Positions 1 through 8,662 of a DNA stretch of 43,037 nt are shown in pieces. The notes beneath the pieces were generated by a model. The model was not told the DNA's origin and did no database searches. It was given only the letters and a program-made list of their open reading frames with translations. Source of the stretch: Gammaproteobacteria bacterium (GTDB lineage: Bacteria > Actinomycetota > Acidimicrobiia > Spongiisociales > UBA4744); assembly GCA_011682695.1 (NCBI GenBank), contig JAACED010000015.1, positions 1 to 43,037 of the forward strand. The letters run 5' to 3'. The translations under genes were made by a program, and so were the position numbers. The stretch's first letter is position 1; every line of letters starts with the position of its first letter.

Positions 1-75
1 CGTCAGCCGTCAGCCGTCAGCCGTCAGCCGTCAGCCGTCAGCCGTCAGCCGTCAGCCGTCAGCCGTCAGCCGTCA
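1..75. repeat. Perfect 7-bp tandem repeat (CGTCAGC), ten units plus a partial
   Basis: The window opens with ten uninterrupted copies of the heptamer CGTCAGC followed by CGTCA. It may continue to the left of the window. It passes directly into a 51-bp block found again near 18.7 kb, so it is one part of a compound intergenic element. No gene reads through it. Confidence 0.95.
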
Positions 76-150
76 AAGCGTTCCCAACAAGAGCACACCA
101 CGTCAACTACTGAAAACTGATGATCGAAAACTGATTACCGATGACCGTCT
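71..150. repeat. Compound intergenic repeat, copy 1: 51-bp core plus degenerate heptads
   Basis: Positions 71-121 match 18689-18739 at 50 of 51 bases; the only difference is at 77. From 109 to 150 the sequence divides into six degenerate heptads (ACTGAAA, ACTGATG, ATCGAAA, ACTGATT, ACCGATG, ACCGTCT). The last heptad ends on the first base of the stop codon of the minus-strand PaaK-like gene, so the element abuts the 3' end of the operon. Confidence 0.9.
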
Positions 151-1352
151 CACTCCCAGGTACGGCGGTCGTCGATGATGTCATCGCCGAGCAGACCATC
201 GACGACCTGCACGTCGACACGAAAACGCAGCGCCGACCTGATCTTCTCTTTGACTGCTTCGGAGAGGGCTGACTCGTCGACTCCCTCCTCGGGAACGATG
301 TGGCAGCTCAACTCGTCACGATGCTCGACCCGATCGATCACAAACCTGAATGAGTCCAGGCCGGGAGTCTCCGCGAGCGCCCGTTTGGCCTGAGCCGGGT
401 GCAGGAACATCCCCCGAACCTTCACGGCGTCACCGACACGACCCAGCCACCCGGCGAGACGCGGTGTCGGATGTCCACAGGCACAGGGTGTAACGATGAA
501 CTTGGAGAGATCTCCCGTCCCGAACCGGACCAGCGGGTAGTCCTCCTCGAACAGGGTGACCACGACTTGCCCCTCTTCTCCATTCCACAGCGGCTCACCG
601 CTGATGGGATCGCAGACCTGCACGAGCGCGTCGTCCGGGACGTGGAGACCCTCGGCCCGTTCGCACTCGTAACCGAGGTTTCCCGCCTCGGCCGTTCCAT
701 ATCCCTGTCGCACAGACGACACCCGTTCTTCCAGCCAGGACCGCAAAGAGGGCGGAAGCGGCTCGGCGGTCACGAAAGCGTGTTGGATCTGCAGATCGAC
801 ACCGCTCACCTCGGCTTTCTCGAGCAGCGCCTTGAGGTAGCTCGGAAGTCCTATGAACGCCGTGACCCCCAGGTCGGCGCATGCCTGCACCTGTAGGTCC
901 ATGTTTCCGACTCCCCCGGGCAGAACCGCACATCCCACGGCGCGCGCACCCTCTTCGAACATCGCTCCTGCCGGAGACAGGTGATAGCCGAACGCGTTGA
1001 GGACGACGTCGTCAGGTCCGAAACCGGCGGCGCGGAGCGCCGACGCCCACCGCCACGGATCGGTCCGATCCAGTTCAGGCTCGTAGAGAGGTCCCGGCGA
1101 CTGGAAGAACCGGCGCACCACGGCGCCTTCGGCAAGCAAGCCCCCGAAGGGACGTTTCATGATCTGTAGCTGCAGGAGGTCGTCCTTGGAGAGCACGGGG
1201 AGCCGGCTCAGATCCCGAACGGTGAGCATCTCTCCGGCCACGAGGCCTGCGCTCTCGAGCCGCTCGGCAAACGCAAGCGATTTCGCCGCCGCAGCTTCCA
1301 CGAATGCACCGACCGCCGGATCGAAGCCGCGGCCGTATTCCTCAGGTGTCAT
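150..1352 (-). CDS. PaaK-like (phenylacetate-CoA ligase family) adenylate-forming enzyme
   Basis: 400-residue member of the ANL adenylate-forming superfamily, closest in layout to phenylacetate-CoA ligase, which activates a carboxylic acid as an acyl-AMP and transfers it to CoA in the cytoplasm. Visible motifs are YGTAEAG at 218-224, RFGTGD at 276-281, a Cys pair in CACGHPTPR near 290, and the C-terminal hinge RVGDAVKVRGMF near 305-316. The usual SSGTTG phosphate-binding loop is missing; the equivalent stretch at 81-92 reads FFQSPGPLYEP. The ATG has GAGGAG upstream. It is the last gene of the Liv-type operon, 18 bp after livF. The substrate is unknown: an aromatic or branched acid imported by the transporter is a guess. 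The altered loop leaves open a non-ligase role. Confidence 0.85.
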   Translation of the reverse strand: MTPEEYGRGFDPAVGAFVEAAAAKSLAFAERLESAGLVAGEMLTVRDLSRLPVLSKDDLLQLQIMKRPFGGLLAEGAVVRRFFQSPGPLYEPELDRTDPWRWASALRAAGFGPDDVVLNAFGYHLSPAGAMFEEGARAVGCAVLPGGVGNMDLQVQACADLGVTAFIGLPSYLKALLEKAEVSGVDLQIQHAFVTAEPLPPSLRSWLEERVSSVRQGYGTAEAGNLGYECERAEGLHVPDDALVQVCDPISGEPLWNGEEGQVVVTLFEEDYPLVRFGTGDLSKFIVTPCACGHPTPRLAGWLGRVGDAVKVRGMFLHPAQAKRALAETPGLDSFRFVIDRVEHRDELSCHIVPEEGVDESALSEAVKEKIRSALRFRVDVQVVDGLLGDDIIDDRRTWE

Positions 1353-1370
1353 CGGTTGTCTCCTCGAGCC

Positions 1371-2225
1371 TCAGAGCCAGCGCTTCCGCCGTTTGTAATG
1401 CTTGACGTCGCGGTAGCTCTTGCGTTCACCCGACTCGCTGATTCCCAGGTAGAACTCTTGCACGTCGGGGTTCTCGGCCAGTTCACCGGCCGGCCCTTCG
1501 AGCACGATTCGGCCATTCTCCATGATGTAACCGTGATCGGCGATGTTCAATGCCAGCTTGGCGTTCTGCTCGACGAGCAGAACCGTCGTCCCGAGATCTC
1601 GATGCAGCCTCTGGATGATGGCAAAGATCTCTCGCACGAGGATTGGGGCGAGCCCGAGCGACGGCTCGTCGAGCATGAGCAGCTTCGGTCGCTGCATGAG
1701 GGCACGCCCCATCGCCAGCATCTGCTGCTCACCGCCGGACAGGTAGCCGGCCACCTGATTGGACCGCTCCTCGAGACGCGGGAAGTACTCATACACCAAG
1801 CTGAACTCGTCGGACACGTTGCCTACCCGCCAGCGAGAATAGGCTGCAGCGATCAGGTTCTCGTGCACGGTCAGATGTTCGAAGACCCTCCTTCCCTCCA
1901 TGACGAGCGAGATCCCCGATCGGACGATGTGGGCCGGATCGAACTCGGTGATCTCCGTACCATCGAAGCTGATGTGCCCTTCGCTGATCTCGCCGTCTTC
2001 AGACGGCAGCAAGCCCATGATCGCTTTGAGGGTCGTGGACTTGCCGGCTCCGTTCGCTCCGAGCAGGGCGATGAGATCGCCACGTTCTACCTGTAAGGAC
2101 AGGCCGCGTAACACGAGGATCACCTCGTCGTAGATCACCTCGACGTTGTTGACGTCGAGAAGCACGCCGGCGGCAGGGGCGGTTTCAGCCGCCCCTGCCG
2201 GATCGTCCATGGCCATAGTCGTCAC
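1371..2225 (-). CDS. livF: Branched-chain amino acid type ABC transporter ATP-binding protein (LivF family)
   Basis: 284-residue nucleotide-binding subunit of a HAAT-family (Liv) importer. Walker A GANGAGKS is at 56-63, the signature LSGGEQQ at 162-168 and Walker B with LDEPS at 185-189. It is longer than a typical LivF of about 235 residues because of some 20 extra N-terminal residues and a basic C-terminal tail ending YKRRKRWL. I recall such a tail in LivF proteins that neighbour acyl-CoA ligases, but this needs an alignment. The GTG at 2225 overlaps the receptor gene stop by one base; ATG codons at 2216 and 2210 are alternatives. It pairs with LivG as the two ATPases. The substrate cannot be told from this subunit. 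Confidence 0.9.
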   Translation of the reverse strand: MTTMAMDDPAGAAETAPAAGVLLDVNNVEVIYDEVILVLRGLSLQVERGDLIALLGANGAGKSTTLKAIMGLLPSEDGEISEGHISFDGTEITEFDPAHIVRSGISLVMEGRRVFEHLTVHENLIAAAYSRWRVGNVSDEFSLVYEYFPRLEERSNQVAGYLSGGEQQMLAMGRALMQRPKLLMLDEPSLGLAPILVREIFAIIQRLHRDLGTTVLLVEQNAKLALNIADHGYIMENGRIVLEGPAGELAENPDVQEFYLGISESGERKSYRDVKHYKRRKRWL

Positions 2226-3400
2226 TACGGGGTCATCTCCCCAATGACACGTGTCCAGATTCCGTTTTCCACCTGGTAGATACCGGCACCCGGCATCCCC
2301 TTATGGCTGGTGGGAGAGAATCCGATGGTCGCACTGACGCCGCCGGTATCGAAGCTACTCATCGCCTCGAGAGCGGCCTTGATCGCCGGACCCGTCACCT
2401 CGTCACCAGCGTCGACGACATTCTTGATGGCCTGAGCCATCGCAGCCATCGTGTACCAACCCTGCGTGTAGTGCAGACCCTCGTCAGCCAGAGAGTCACC
2501 CTTCGAAGCGAGGTACTCGCTCGGTGTCTTGAAACCGGGGTCGTTCGACTGCACAGATGCCCATGGCAGGACACCCATGACGCCTTCTGCAGCGTCACCG
2601 GCCAAGTTCACGAATCCTTCGTCGGCACACCAGTTCAGGCAGATCATGGTGACATCCAACCCTTGACCTTTGACGTCACGGGCCAGCAGCGCCGCAGGGC
2701 TCGATACGTTCTGCACGATGATGTGGGTCACGCCCTGAGACTTCGCCTGCGTCAGCTCGGCGAGGTAATCGGTGGCACCACCAGGCATCGCATAGTCCGC
2801 GTATCCCATATCCAGTCCCTTTGACTGGATATACGCAGCACCGTCGGCAACCGGCGAGAGCCCAAACGGGCTGTCATGGTGGAACACGGCGATCTCTGCA
2901 TGACCGCTGTAGTTCTCACTGATCCATTTCAGCGCGATTCGCATCTGATCCGAGTAGCTGGTCGCCACAACGAAGTTGTACGGCGTCTCGGCCGCGTTCG
3001 TGAGCGCCTCCGAGTAGGAAGCGGACATGAATGGGATCTCGTCTTCGGTGATCCGGGTCCTCAGAGCTTCCGTGTCACCGGTGCCCCAGCCCATGAACGC
3101 GACGATTCCCTCCGAGACATACTGCGAGTACAGCTGCTCTGCGGTGTCCACCTTGTACTGGTAGTCCTGCCACTTGAGGTCGATCTGGCGTCCGTCGATC
3201 CCACCCTGTCCGTTCAACCAGTCGACGTAGCCGCGCACACCGTTGGCGTACGGCGTCCCCACATCTCCGGTTGGTCCGGTCAGGTCGAAGATCGCGCCCA
3301 CCTTGATCGGTTCACTGCTGCTCGAGCCACCACCTCCACAGGCGGCTACCAGCAGGGCCAGCACCAACCCTAAGGCAAGGTAGATTGCGGTTCTCTTCAT
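2225..3400 (-). CDS. livK: ABC transporter substrate-binding lipoprotein (LivK / Peripla_BP_6 type)
   Basis: 391-residue extracytoplasmic receptor. The N-terminus is a lipoprotein signal: MKR, a hydrophobic stretch, then the lipobox LLVAAC followed by a Gly/Ser linker. The mature part opens with IKVGAIFDLTGPTGD, typical of type I periplasmic binding proteins of the Leu/Ile/Val and amide-urea class. ATG 3400 is chosen over an upstream in-frame start (3448) because GAGGAGG lies 8 bases before it and the signal peptide starts there. It sits between livM and livF in one transcription unit. The ligand is not predictable; with two acyl-activating enzymes in the operon, a carboxylic acid is as likely as an amino acid. 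Confidence 0.9.
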   Translation of the reverse strand: MKRTAIYLALGLVLALLVAACGGGGSSSSEPIKVGAIFDLTGPTGDVGTPYANGVRGYVDWLNGQGGIDGRQIDLKWQDYQYKVDTAEQLYSQYVSEGIVAFMGWGTGDTEALRTRITEDEIPFMSASYSEALTNAAETPYNFVVATSYSDQMRIALKWISENYSGHAEIAVFHHDSPFGLSPVADGAAYIQSKGLDMGYADYAMPGGATDYLAELTQAKSQGVTHIIVQNVSSPAALLARDVKGQGLDVTMICLNWCADEGFVNLAGDAAEGVMGVLPWASVQSNDPGFKTPSEYLASKGDSLADEGLHYTQGWYTMAAMAQAIKNVVDAGDEVTGPAIKAALEAMSSFDTGGVSATIGFSPTSHKGMPGAGIYQVENGIWTRVIGEMTP

Positions 3401-3413
3401 GGCCTTCCTCCTC

Positions 3414-4463
3414 TCAGTATCTGAATGGCCACAGACGGAAGTAGTCACGGATACGTTCCCATATCCGGGCGAGCCCGCGGGGCTCGAAGATCAGGAACAG
3501 AATGATGACGAGCCCGAATACGCCGAGCTGGATCGCGGGAAGCTGTTGGGACAGGCCCGGGAGTACCCCTTGGATGGACTGACCTGCACGCTGGATCAGC
3601 GCGGGGACCAACGTCATGAATCCGGCTCCGTAGATTGCCCCGGCGACACTGCCGAGCCCACCGACGATGATCATCGCCAAGTAGGTGATCGATACATCAA
3701 AGGTGAAGCGCTCCCAGGTGACGATGCTGCGATAGGAGGCGAGCAGAGCCCCGGCAAGACCGACGAACCCGGAAGAGATGGCGAACGACCACAGCTTGTA
3801 CTTCCAGACCGTGACCCCGATCACATCCGCGGCGATGTCCTGGTCTCGAATGGCCACGAATGATCTGCCGAGACCGGTCCGAAACAGATTGAGCGCTGCC
3901 AGCGTCACGAGAACGACAACCACCAGGATGATCCAATACCAGATGAACTCAGACTTGATCTTCTCTCCGAACATGACCGGTCGGGGGACCACGAGCGATT
4001 CGACACCACCGGTGACCACATCCCACGTTCGAACGACGTAGATGATGATCACTTGCGCGGCCAAAGTGGCGATCGCCAGATAGAGCCCTTTGAGCCGAAC
4101 TGCCGGAAGGCCGATCACCGCTCCAACCGCCGCGGTGACGAACACCGCCGTGATAATCGCCAGGGGTGTCGGCCAGTGCAGCCGCGCGATCAGGATGCCA
4201 GACGTATACGCCCCGACGGCAAGGAACCCTCCCTGCCCGAGACTGATCAAACCGGTGAAACCGGTCAGGATGTTCAGCCCGATGGCCCCGATTGCGGCGA
4301 TACCGACCAGATTGAGAATTGTGAGCCAGTAGGAGGAGGCCACAAACGGAGCCACTCCGAGAAAAGCGACGAGCAGCATCAGCCGGACCCAGTCCGCCTT
4401 GGTCTGACGAAGCGCCAGATCTTGACGGTACTTGGTGTGGTAGATGCCCGTGGCAATTGCCAT
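3414..4463 (-). CDS. livM: Branched-chain amino acid type ABC transporter permease (LivM family)
   Basis: 349-residue polytopic membrane protein with the LivM core: ILTGFTGLISLGQGGFLAVGAY near 65-86, where GxxSLGQ is the family hallmark, and IIVGGLGSVAGAIYGA further on, the cytoplasmic coupling region that contacts the ATPases. Several long hydrophobic segments are visible. It forms the translocation pore with LivH. The ATG start lies 3 bp after the livH stop, and the stop is 13 bp before the receptor start, so translation is probably coupled. Confidence 0.93.
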   Translation of the reverse strand: MAIATGIYHTKYRQDLALRQTKADWVRLMLLVAFLGVAPFVASSYWLTILNLVGIAAIGAIGLNILTGFTGLISLGQGGFLAVGAYTSGILIARLHWPTPLAIITAVFVTAAVGAVIGLPAVRLKGLYLAIATLAAQVIIIYVVRTWDVVTGGVESLVVPRPVMFGEKIKSEFIWYWIILVVVVLVTLAALNLFRTGLGRSFVAIRDQDIAADVIGVTVWKYKLWSFAISSGFVGLAGALLASYRSIVTWERFTFDVSITYLAMIIVGGLGSVAGAIYGAGFMTLVPALIQRAGQSIQGVLPGLSQQLPAIQLGVFGLVIILFLIFEPRGLARIWERIRDYFRLWPFRY

Positions 4464-4466
4464 CGC

Positions 4467-5339
4467 TTACACCCTCTCGATCCGCACTTCGCCGAACATT
4501 CCGTACGGCTTGATGAGCAGCACCAGGACGAGCACCAGGTACGGGACGACCTCGCCGAGTCCGGCGCTCACGTAGCCCGCAACGTACTGACGAGTGAGTC
4601 CGATGATGAGCCCTCCAATGAGAGCACCCGGGATCGAATCCAGGCCCCCGACGATTACGACCGCGAAGACCAGCAACCCGAACGAAGCTACGCCGACGGA
4701 AACGCCGATCATGATCGCCACGAGGACGCCGCCGAAGACCGCGCTGACGGCAGCCAACGCCCATGACAATGCGAAGATCCTGCGGACACTGATTCCCATC
4801 ACCATCGCTGCCTGCTGATCGTCTGCAACTGCGCGCATCGCCACACCGAAGTGGGACCTGCGGAAGAAGAGAGCGAAGGCCGCCAAAGCGACAAGGGCAA
4901 TACCGATTGCCCACAGCCGGTTCTGTGGAAGCGGCGCACCGAAGAGGACGACAGAGACGTCCGGGATAATCGTCGGCATCTTGCGCAGGTTGGTCCCCCA
5001 GATCCCCTGCACGAGTGACCTGAGCACCGCCGAAAGGCCGATCGTGACCATGATCACCGCAATCGCGGACTCCCCGACCATCGGCCGAAGCACGGTTCGT
5101 TCGATGGCCACCCCCATGGCGACCGCTACGACAACTCCCAGGAGCACTGCCAGGGGCCATGGCAGCCCGAGGGTCACCATCCCGGCCCAGACCACGTAGG
5201 CGCCGATGAGCAGAAACTCCCCCTGCGCAAAGTTGATGACACCCGTCGCTTTGAAGATCAGGACGAACCCCAGCGCTGCAAGGGCGAGGATCGCCCCGTT
5301 TGCCAGACCGTTGATCGTCAGCTGAATGAAGGTACTCAT
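4467..5339 (-). CDS. livH: Branched-chain amino acid type ABC transporter permease (LivH family)
   Basis: 290-residue hydrophobic permease. The N-terminus QLTINGLANGAILALAALG and the segment INFAQGEFLLIGAYV are classical LivH features; VIVGGLDSIPGALIGG near the C-terminus is the EAA-like ATPase-contact loop. ATG 5339 is preferred over a GTG-type start 15 bases upstream because it forms an ATGA overlap with the stop of the acyl-CoA synthetase gene, a usual sign of translational coupling. It is the partner of LivM. Confidence 0.92.
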   Translation of the reverse strand: MSTFIQLTINGLANGAILALAALGFVLIFKATGVINFAQGEFLLIGAYVVWAGMVTLGLPWPLAVLLGVVVAVAMGVAIERTVLRPMVGESAIAVIMVTIGLSAVLRSLVQGIWGTNLRKMPTIIPDVSVVLFGAPLPQNRLWAIGIALVALAAFALFFRRSHFGVAMRAVADDQQAAMVMGISVRRIFALSWALAAVSAVFGGVLVAIMIGVSVGVASFGLLVFAVVIVGGLDSIPGALIGGLIIGLTRQYVAGYVSAGLGEVVPYLVLVLVLLIKPYGMFGEVRIERV

Positions 5340-7273
5340 CGCCCGGTGCTCCATGCATAACGACGGCGTTTGCCGGAGGGTGTAAACGTCTCCATGTCGA
5401 AGATCCGCAGACCGACCTCACGATCAACCGTCGTCCCATCCTGATAGGTGATCGTGCTGGTGATCGTGACCCCATCCCTCTCCGGCGTGTACAGCGCCTC
5501 GATGAGGTCCGCGTACCGGGTGCCGATCGTTCCACGGCGGACCTTGCGGGTCCGGGTGATCTCGTCGTCGTCCGGATCGAACTGCTTGTGCAGAATGAGG
5601 AACCGCTGCACGCGGGCGCTGACCGGCAGGTCCTGATTCGCCTTGGCGACGTCCTCTGCGACCAGTGTGTACACCTCATCCATCTGCGACAGGTCCGTGT
5701 AGGTCGTATATGCCAGGTGCTCTCGCTCTGCCCATGCACCTACCGTCTGACCATCGATGGTGACAATGGCCGCGATATATGGGTGGTCTCCGCCAAAGGT
5801 CACCGCCTCTTCGACAAACTGTGAGAACTTCAGCTTGTTCTCAATGAATGCGGGTGAGAACGCCGTGCCGTCAGGAAGGTGCATGACGTCTTTCGCCCGG
5901 TCGATGACAACCAGTTGTCCCTCCTCGTCGATGAAGCCGGCGTCGCCCGTGTGCAGCCATCCATCGGATTCAAGGGCGCTCTTGGTCGCTTCCGGGTTAC
6001 GGTAGTACCCCTGGAACACTGCCGGAGAGCGCAACAGGATCTCTCCGTCGTCTTCAATGCGCATCTCTGTTCCGGCAATCGGGGTGCCCACCGTGTTGAA
6101 CTTGATGTCTCCATCCCGGTGAACGACGGCGATACCACAGATCTCCGTCTGTCCGTAGATCTGTTTGAGGTTCACTCCGATCGAGTGAAAGAAACGGAAC
6201 ACATCGGGTCCGAGCGGCGCACCCCCCGTGTAGGCACGTTTGATGCGAGTGAGACCGAGCTGGTCGCGCACGGGTCTCATCGCGACCACCTCCGCGATCG
6301 CCAGCCGGAACCGCAAACCCAAAGGAAGCTGTCTTCCTCGCACGAGGAGTTCCGCTGCTTCCTCCCCGACATCGAATCCCCACGAGAAGACGCTCTTCTT
6401 GAGCCAGCCGGCTTCACCGATACGCACCTGCACCGTTGACAGCATCGACTCCCAGATGCGCGGCGGAGCAAACATGACGTTCGCTCCTATCTCACGCATG
6501 TCGGACTGGACCGTTGCGGCCTCCTCGGGAAAGCTGATGGTGAACCCGGCCTGGAATCCGCAGGCCAACGCCATCATCTGCTCACCCACCCACGCAAACG
6601 GAAGGAAACTCACGAAGCGGTCGTCCGCCTCGAGCGGGTCTGCCTCCATGAGGTTCCGCCCCATGGAAAGAAGGTTGCGATGACTCAGCATCGCCAACTT
6701 GGGCAGGCCGGTCGTGCCGCTGGTCGTGCACAGCACGGCCGTGTCCTCACCCGAACCCAGGTCGATCTGCTCGTCCATCCAATCCGGATGCTCGGCCTCG
6801 AATGCCCTCCCGAGCTCTTCGACGTCGGTGAACTCGATCAACTTGGGATCGTCGTAGAGTTCGAGGCCCTGCGGGTCGTAGTAGATGATCTTCTCGATCG
6901 TCGAGGGAAGATCGATCAGCTTGTCGACCTGCTCCTGATCTTCGGCAACGATCACTCTGATTCCTGCATGCGTGATGATGTGGACGATCTCCTCGCCGAT
7001 GGAGGTTGGATAGATTCCCACCGACATGCCCCCCAGCGACTGGACGGCGAGTTCGGCGATCAGCCATTCCGGACGGTTGTCGCCGAGTATGGCGATGACA
7101 TCTCCTCGACGGACCCCCATCGTCGAAAGCCCCTGCGCAAAGGCCCGAACCCGCGCGTTGAACTCCGCCCAACCCTCCGCCTGCCAGATTCCGTAGCGTT
7201 TCTCCTGCAAGGCGATTCGATCACCCGCAGTTGCCGCCATGTTCCGAAGTATCTTGGGGAACGTGTCCGGCAT
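5336..7273 (-). CDS. Long-chain-type acyl-CoA synthetase (AMP-forming, FadD15/ACSL-like)
   Basis: 645-residue AMP-forming ligase. ATP-binding loop TSGTTGLPK at 184-192, adenine motif YGQTE at 373-377, HTGD at 441-444 and the hinge region DRAKDVM near 458-464 are all intact, so it should be catalytically competent. Length and the insert after the hinge fit the long-chain acyl-CoA synthetase branch. It is embedded between livG and livH: the ATG at 7273 overlaps the livG stop by one base, and its own stop overlaps livH by four. That embedding suggests the product acts on what the transporter imports, trapping it as a CoA thioester. The chain length or ring structure of the substrate is unknown. 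A TTG three bases upstream is an alternative start. Confidence 0.92.
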   Translation of the reverse strand: MPDTFPKILRNMAATAGDRIALQEKRYGIWQAEGWAEFNARVRAFAQGLSTMGVRRGDVIAILGDNRPEWLIAELAVQSLGGMSVGIYPTSIGEEIVHIITHAGIRVIVAEDQEQVDKLIDLPSTIEKIIYYDPQGLELYDDPKLIEFTDVEELGRAFEAEHPDWMDEQIDLGSGEDTAVLCTTSGTTGLPKLAMLSHRNLLSMGRNLMEADPLEADDRFVSFLPFAWVGEQMMALACGFQAGFTISFPEEAATVQSDMREIGANVMFAPPRIWESMLSTVQVRIGEAGWLKKSVFSWGFDVGEEAAELLVRGRQLPLGLRFRLAIAEVVAMRPVRDQLGLTRIKRAYTGGAPLGPDVFRFFHSIGVNLKQIYGQTEICGIAVVHRDGDIKFNTVGTPIAGTEMRIEDDGEILLRSPAVFQGYYRNPEATKSALESDGWLHTGDAGFIDEEGQLVVIDRAKDVMHLPDGTAFSPAFIENKLKFSQFVEEAVTFGGDHPYIAAIVTIDGQTVGAWAEREHLAYTTYTDLSQMDEVYTLVAEDVAKANQDLPVSARVQRFLILHKQFDPDDDEITRTRKVRRGTIGTRYADLIEALYTPERDGVTITSTITYQDGTTVDREVGLRIFDMETFTPSGKRRRYAWSTGR

Positions 7274-8103
7274 CAACTCTGGTCCTCCCCGAGGTACGCC
7301 TCGATCACGGCCGGATCCCTCGAAACTTCCGCCGGAGACCCGGAGGCTACGAGCTGACCGAAATCGAGAACACTGACCGAGTCCGAGATGTCCATGACGA
7401 CGCCCATGTCATGTTCGATGAGAATGGTGCTGATGCCGGCAAGCTGATTCACATCGAGAATGTAACGGGCCATGTCCTCCTTCTCTTCTGCGTTCATACC
7501 GGCCATCGGCTCGTCCAGCAGCAGGAGCGCAGGCTGCATGGCCAATGCACGCCCCAATTCGACACGTTTCTGGAAGCCGTATGCAAGTGAGCCGACAGCC
7601 TGGGACCGCACCGATTGGATCTCGAGTAGATCGATGACCTCCTCGACAAGCTCTCTGTGTTCGATCTCCTGCCGCAGGGCAGGTCCGACGAACAGCATGG
7701 ATCGCCAAACGCTATGGCGCATGTGCACGTGTCGTCCGAGCATGAGGTTTTCGAGCACCGTCATGTGCTGAAAGAGCTCGATGTTCTGGAACGTACGAGC
7801 GACACCCCAGCGCGCCGTCGCGCTCGGGGGGGCTTTGGTCAACTCGTGTAGCGCCTCACCGTCGTTGAGGGTGATACTCCCCCGCTGCGGACGATACAGG
7901 CCACTGATGCAGTTCAGCAGGGAGGTCTTGCCTGCACCGTTGGGCCCGATGATGGCATGAATCTCTCCCTGACGGATGCTGTCCGAGACGTCGCGCAAGG
8001 CCTGCACACCGCCAAAAGCGAGGCTCACATCGTCAATCTCCAGCTGCAGTGTTCCCGGTGAAAGCCGGCTGCCATTCAGTGTGAATCGATACGTTCTCGA
8101 CAT
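7273..8103 (-). CDS. livG: Branched-chain amino acid type ABC transporter ATP-binding protein (LivG family)
   Basis: 276-residue ATPase, first gene of the operon. Walker A GPNGAGKT is at 53-60 and Walker B LLLLDEP at 193-199. The signature is LAYGFQK at 174-180 rather than LSGGQ, as expected for LivG, whose signature often reads LxYGxQ. ARTFQNIELFQHMTVLENL after the Q-loop is also typical. The ATG at 8103 has no clear Shine-Dalgarno. The 220 bp upstream contain heptad repeats and must hold the operon promoter, but I cannot place -35 and -10 boxes with confidence. Confidence 0.92.
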   Translation of the reverse strand: MSRTYRFTLNGSRLSPGTLQLEIDDVSLAFGGVQALRDVSDSIRQGEIHAIIGPNGAGKTSLLNCISGLYRPQRGSITLNDGEALHELTKAPPSATARWGVARTFQNIELFQHMTVLENLMLGRHVHMRHSVWRSMLFVGPALRQEIEHRELVEEVIDLLEIQSVRSQAVGSLAYGFQKRVELGRALAMQPALLLLDEPMAGMNAEEKEDMARYILDVNQLAGISTILIEHDMGVVMDISDSVSVLDFGQLVASGSPAEVSRDPAVIEAYLGEDQS

Positions 8104-8269
8104 AGCAAGGTAGAGAGCGTACCAAGACGATTACCCCCGATGTCGGTGGAACCACGATAAATATCAATGCCAAGAAATGGGATATGCAGAGACCCAGGCA
8201 GCCGGTCAGTCGGCAGCCGGCAACGACCCTGCGCTCGCCCCGCGGTCTCGCATCGACCTGAGGCTGCGA

Positions 8270-8304
8270 TACGAAGTACGAAGTACCAGGTACCGAGTGC
8301 CCCT
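8270..8304. repeat. Degenerate 7-bp-period array (TACGAAG type)
   Basis: Five consecutive heptads: TACGAAG, TACGAAG, TACCAGG, TACCGAG, TGCCCCT. The array lies 19 bp downstream of the stop codon of the HIT-family gene, in the gap before livG. A reverse-complement relative (TACCTGG, TACTCGG, TACCGCG) lies after rpsT at 16739. Less regular CAGCCGG-like repeats precede it at about 8197-8225. Confidence 0.75.
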
Positions 8305-8323
8305 TATCAGGACCCGGAACCAC

Positions 8324-8662
8324 TCAACGTTGCGGCTCGGCCCATCCGCCCATGAGATGGAAATGCAGATGGAAAACCGTCTGCCCGGCTGCGGCGCCGA
8401 CGTTGGTGACGACCCGCCACCCCTGATCGAGGCGCCTCTCGCGAGCAATGGCTGCCGCCGTGCCGAAGATCTCCGCGAGGAGGCCGCCTTCGGCACCCGT
8501 GATCTCCGCCACGGAGTCGGCGACATGCTCCTTCGGGATGATCAACACGTGCGTCGGTGCCACGGGGTTGATGTCGTTGAAGGCCAGAACATGCTCGGTT
8601 TCCGTGACGACATCGGCAGGGATCGAGCCTTCAACGATCTTGCAGAAAAGGCAGTCCTTCAA
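8324..8662 (-). CDS. HIT family (Hint-type) nucleotide-binding hydrolase
   Basis: 112-residue histidine triad protein. The active-site motif HLHFHLMGG lies close to the C-terminus, and the N-terminal DCLFCKIVEGSIPADVV matches the Hint/PKCI-1 branch, including a CxxC-like zinc position. Such enzymes hydrolyse nucleoside phosphoramidates such as adenosine-5'-phosphoramidate or aminoacyl-AMP; the physiological substrate is uncertain. The start is a TTG, chosen because GGAAGGAG lies six bases before it and the protein begins with the conserved segment. The gene overlaps the end of mtaB by 32 bp in another frame and ends the operon. Confidence 0.9.
   Translation of the reverse strand: MKDCLFCKIVEGSIPADVVTETEHVLAFNDINPVAPTHVLIIPKEHVADSVAEITGAEGGLLAEIFGTAAAIARERRLDQGWRVVTNVGAAAGQTVFHLHFHLMGGWAEPQR

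Noticed and set aside
1-75. CRISPR array
   Set aside because: A 7-bp unit without spacers and no cas genes; it is a microsatellite-like repeat.
3949-5739. A 596-codon minus-strand frame
   Set aside because: Arg/Gly-rich shadow of livM, livH and the end of the acyl-CoA synthetase, all of which have full motifs in other frames.
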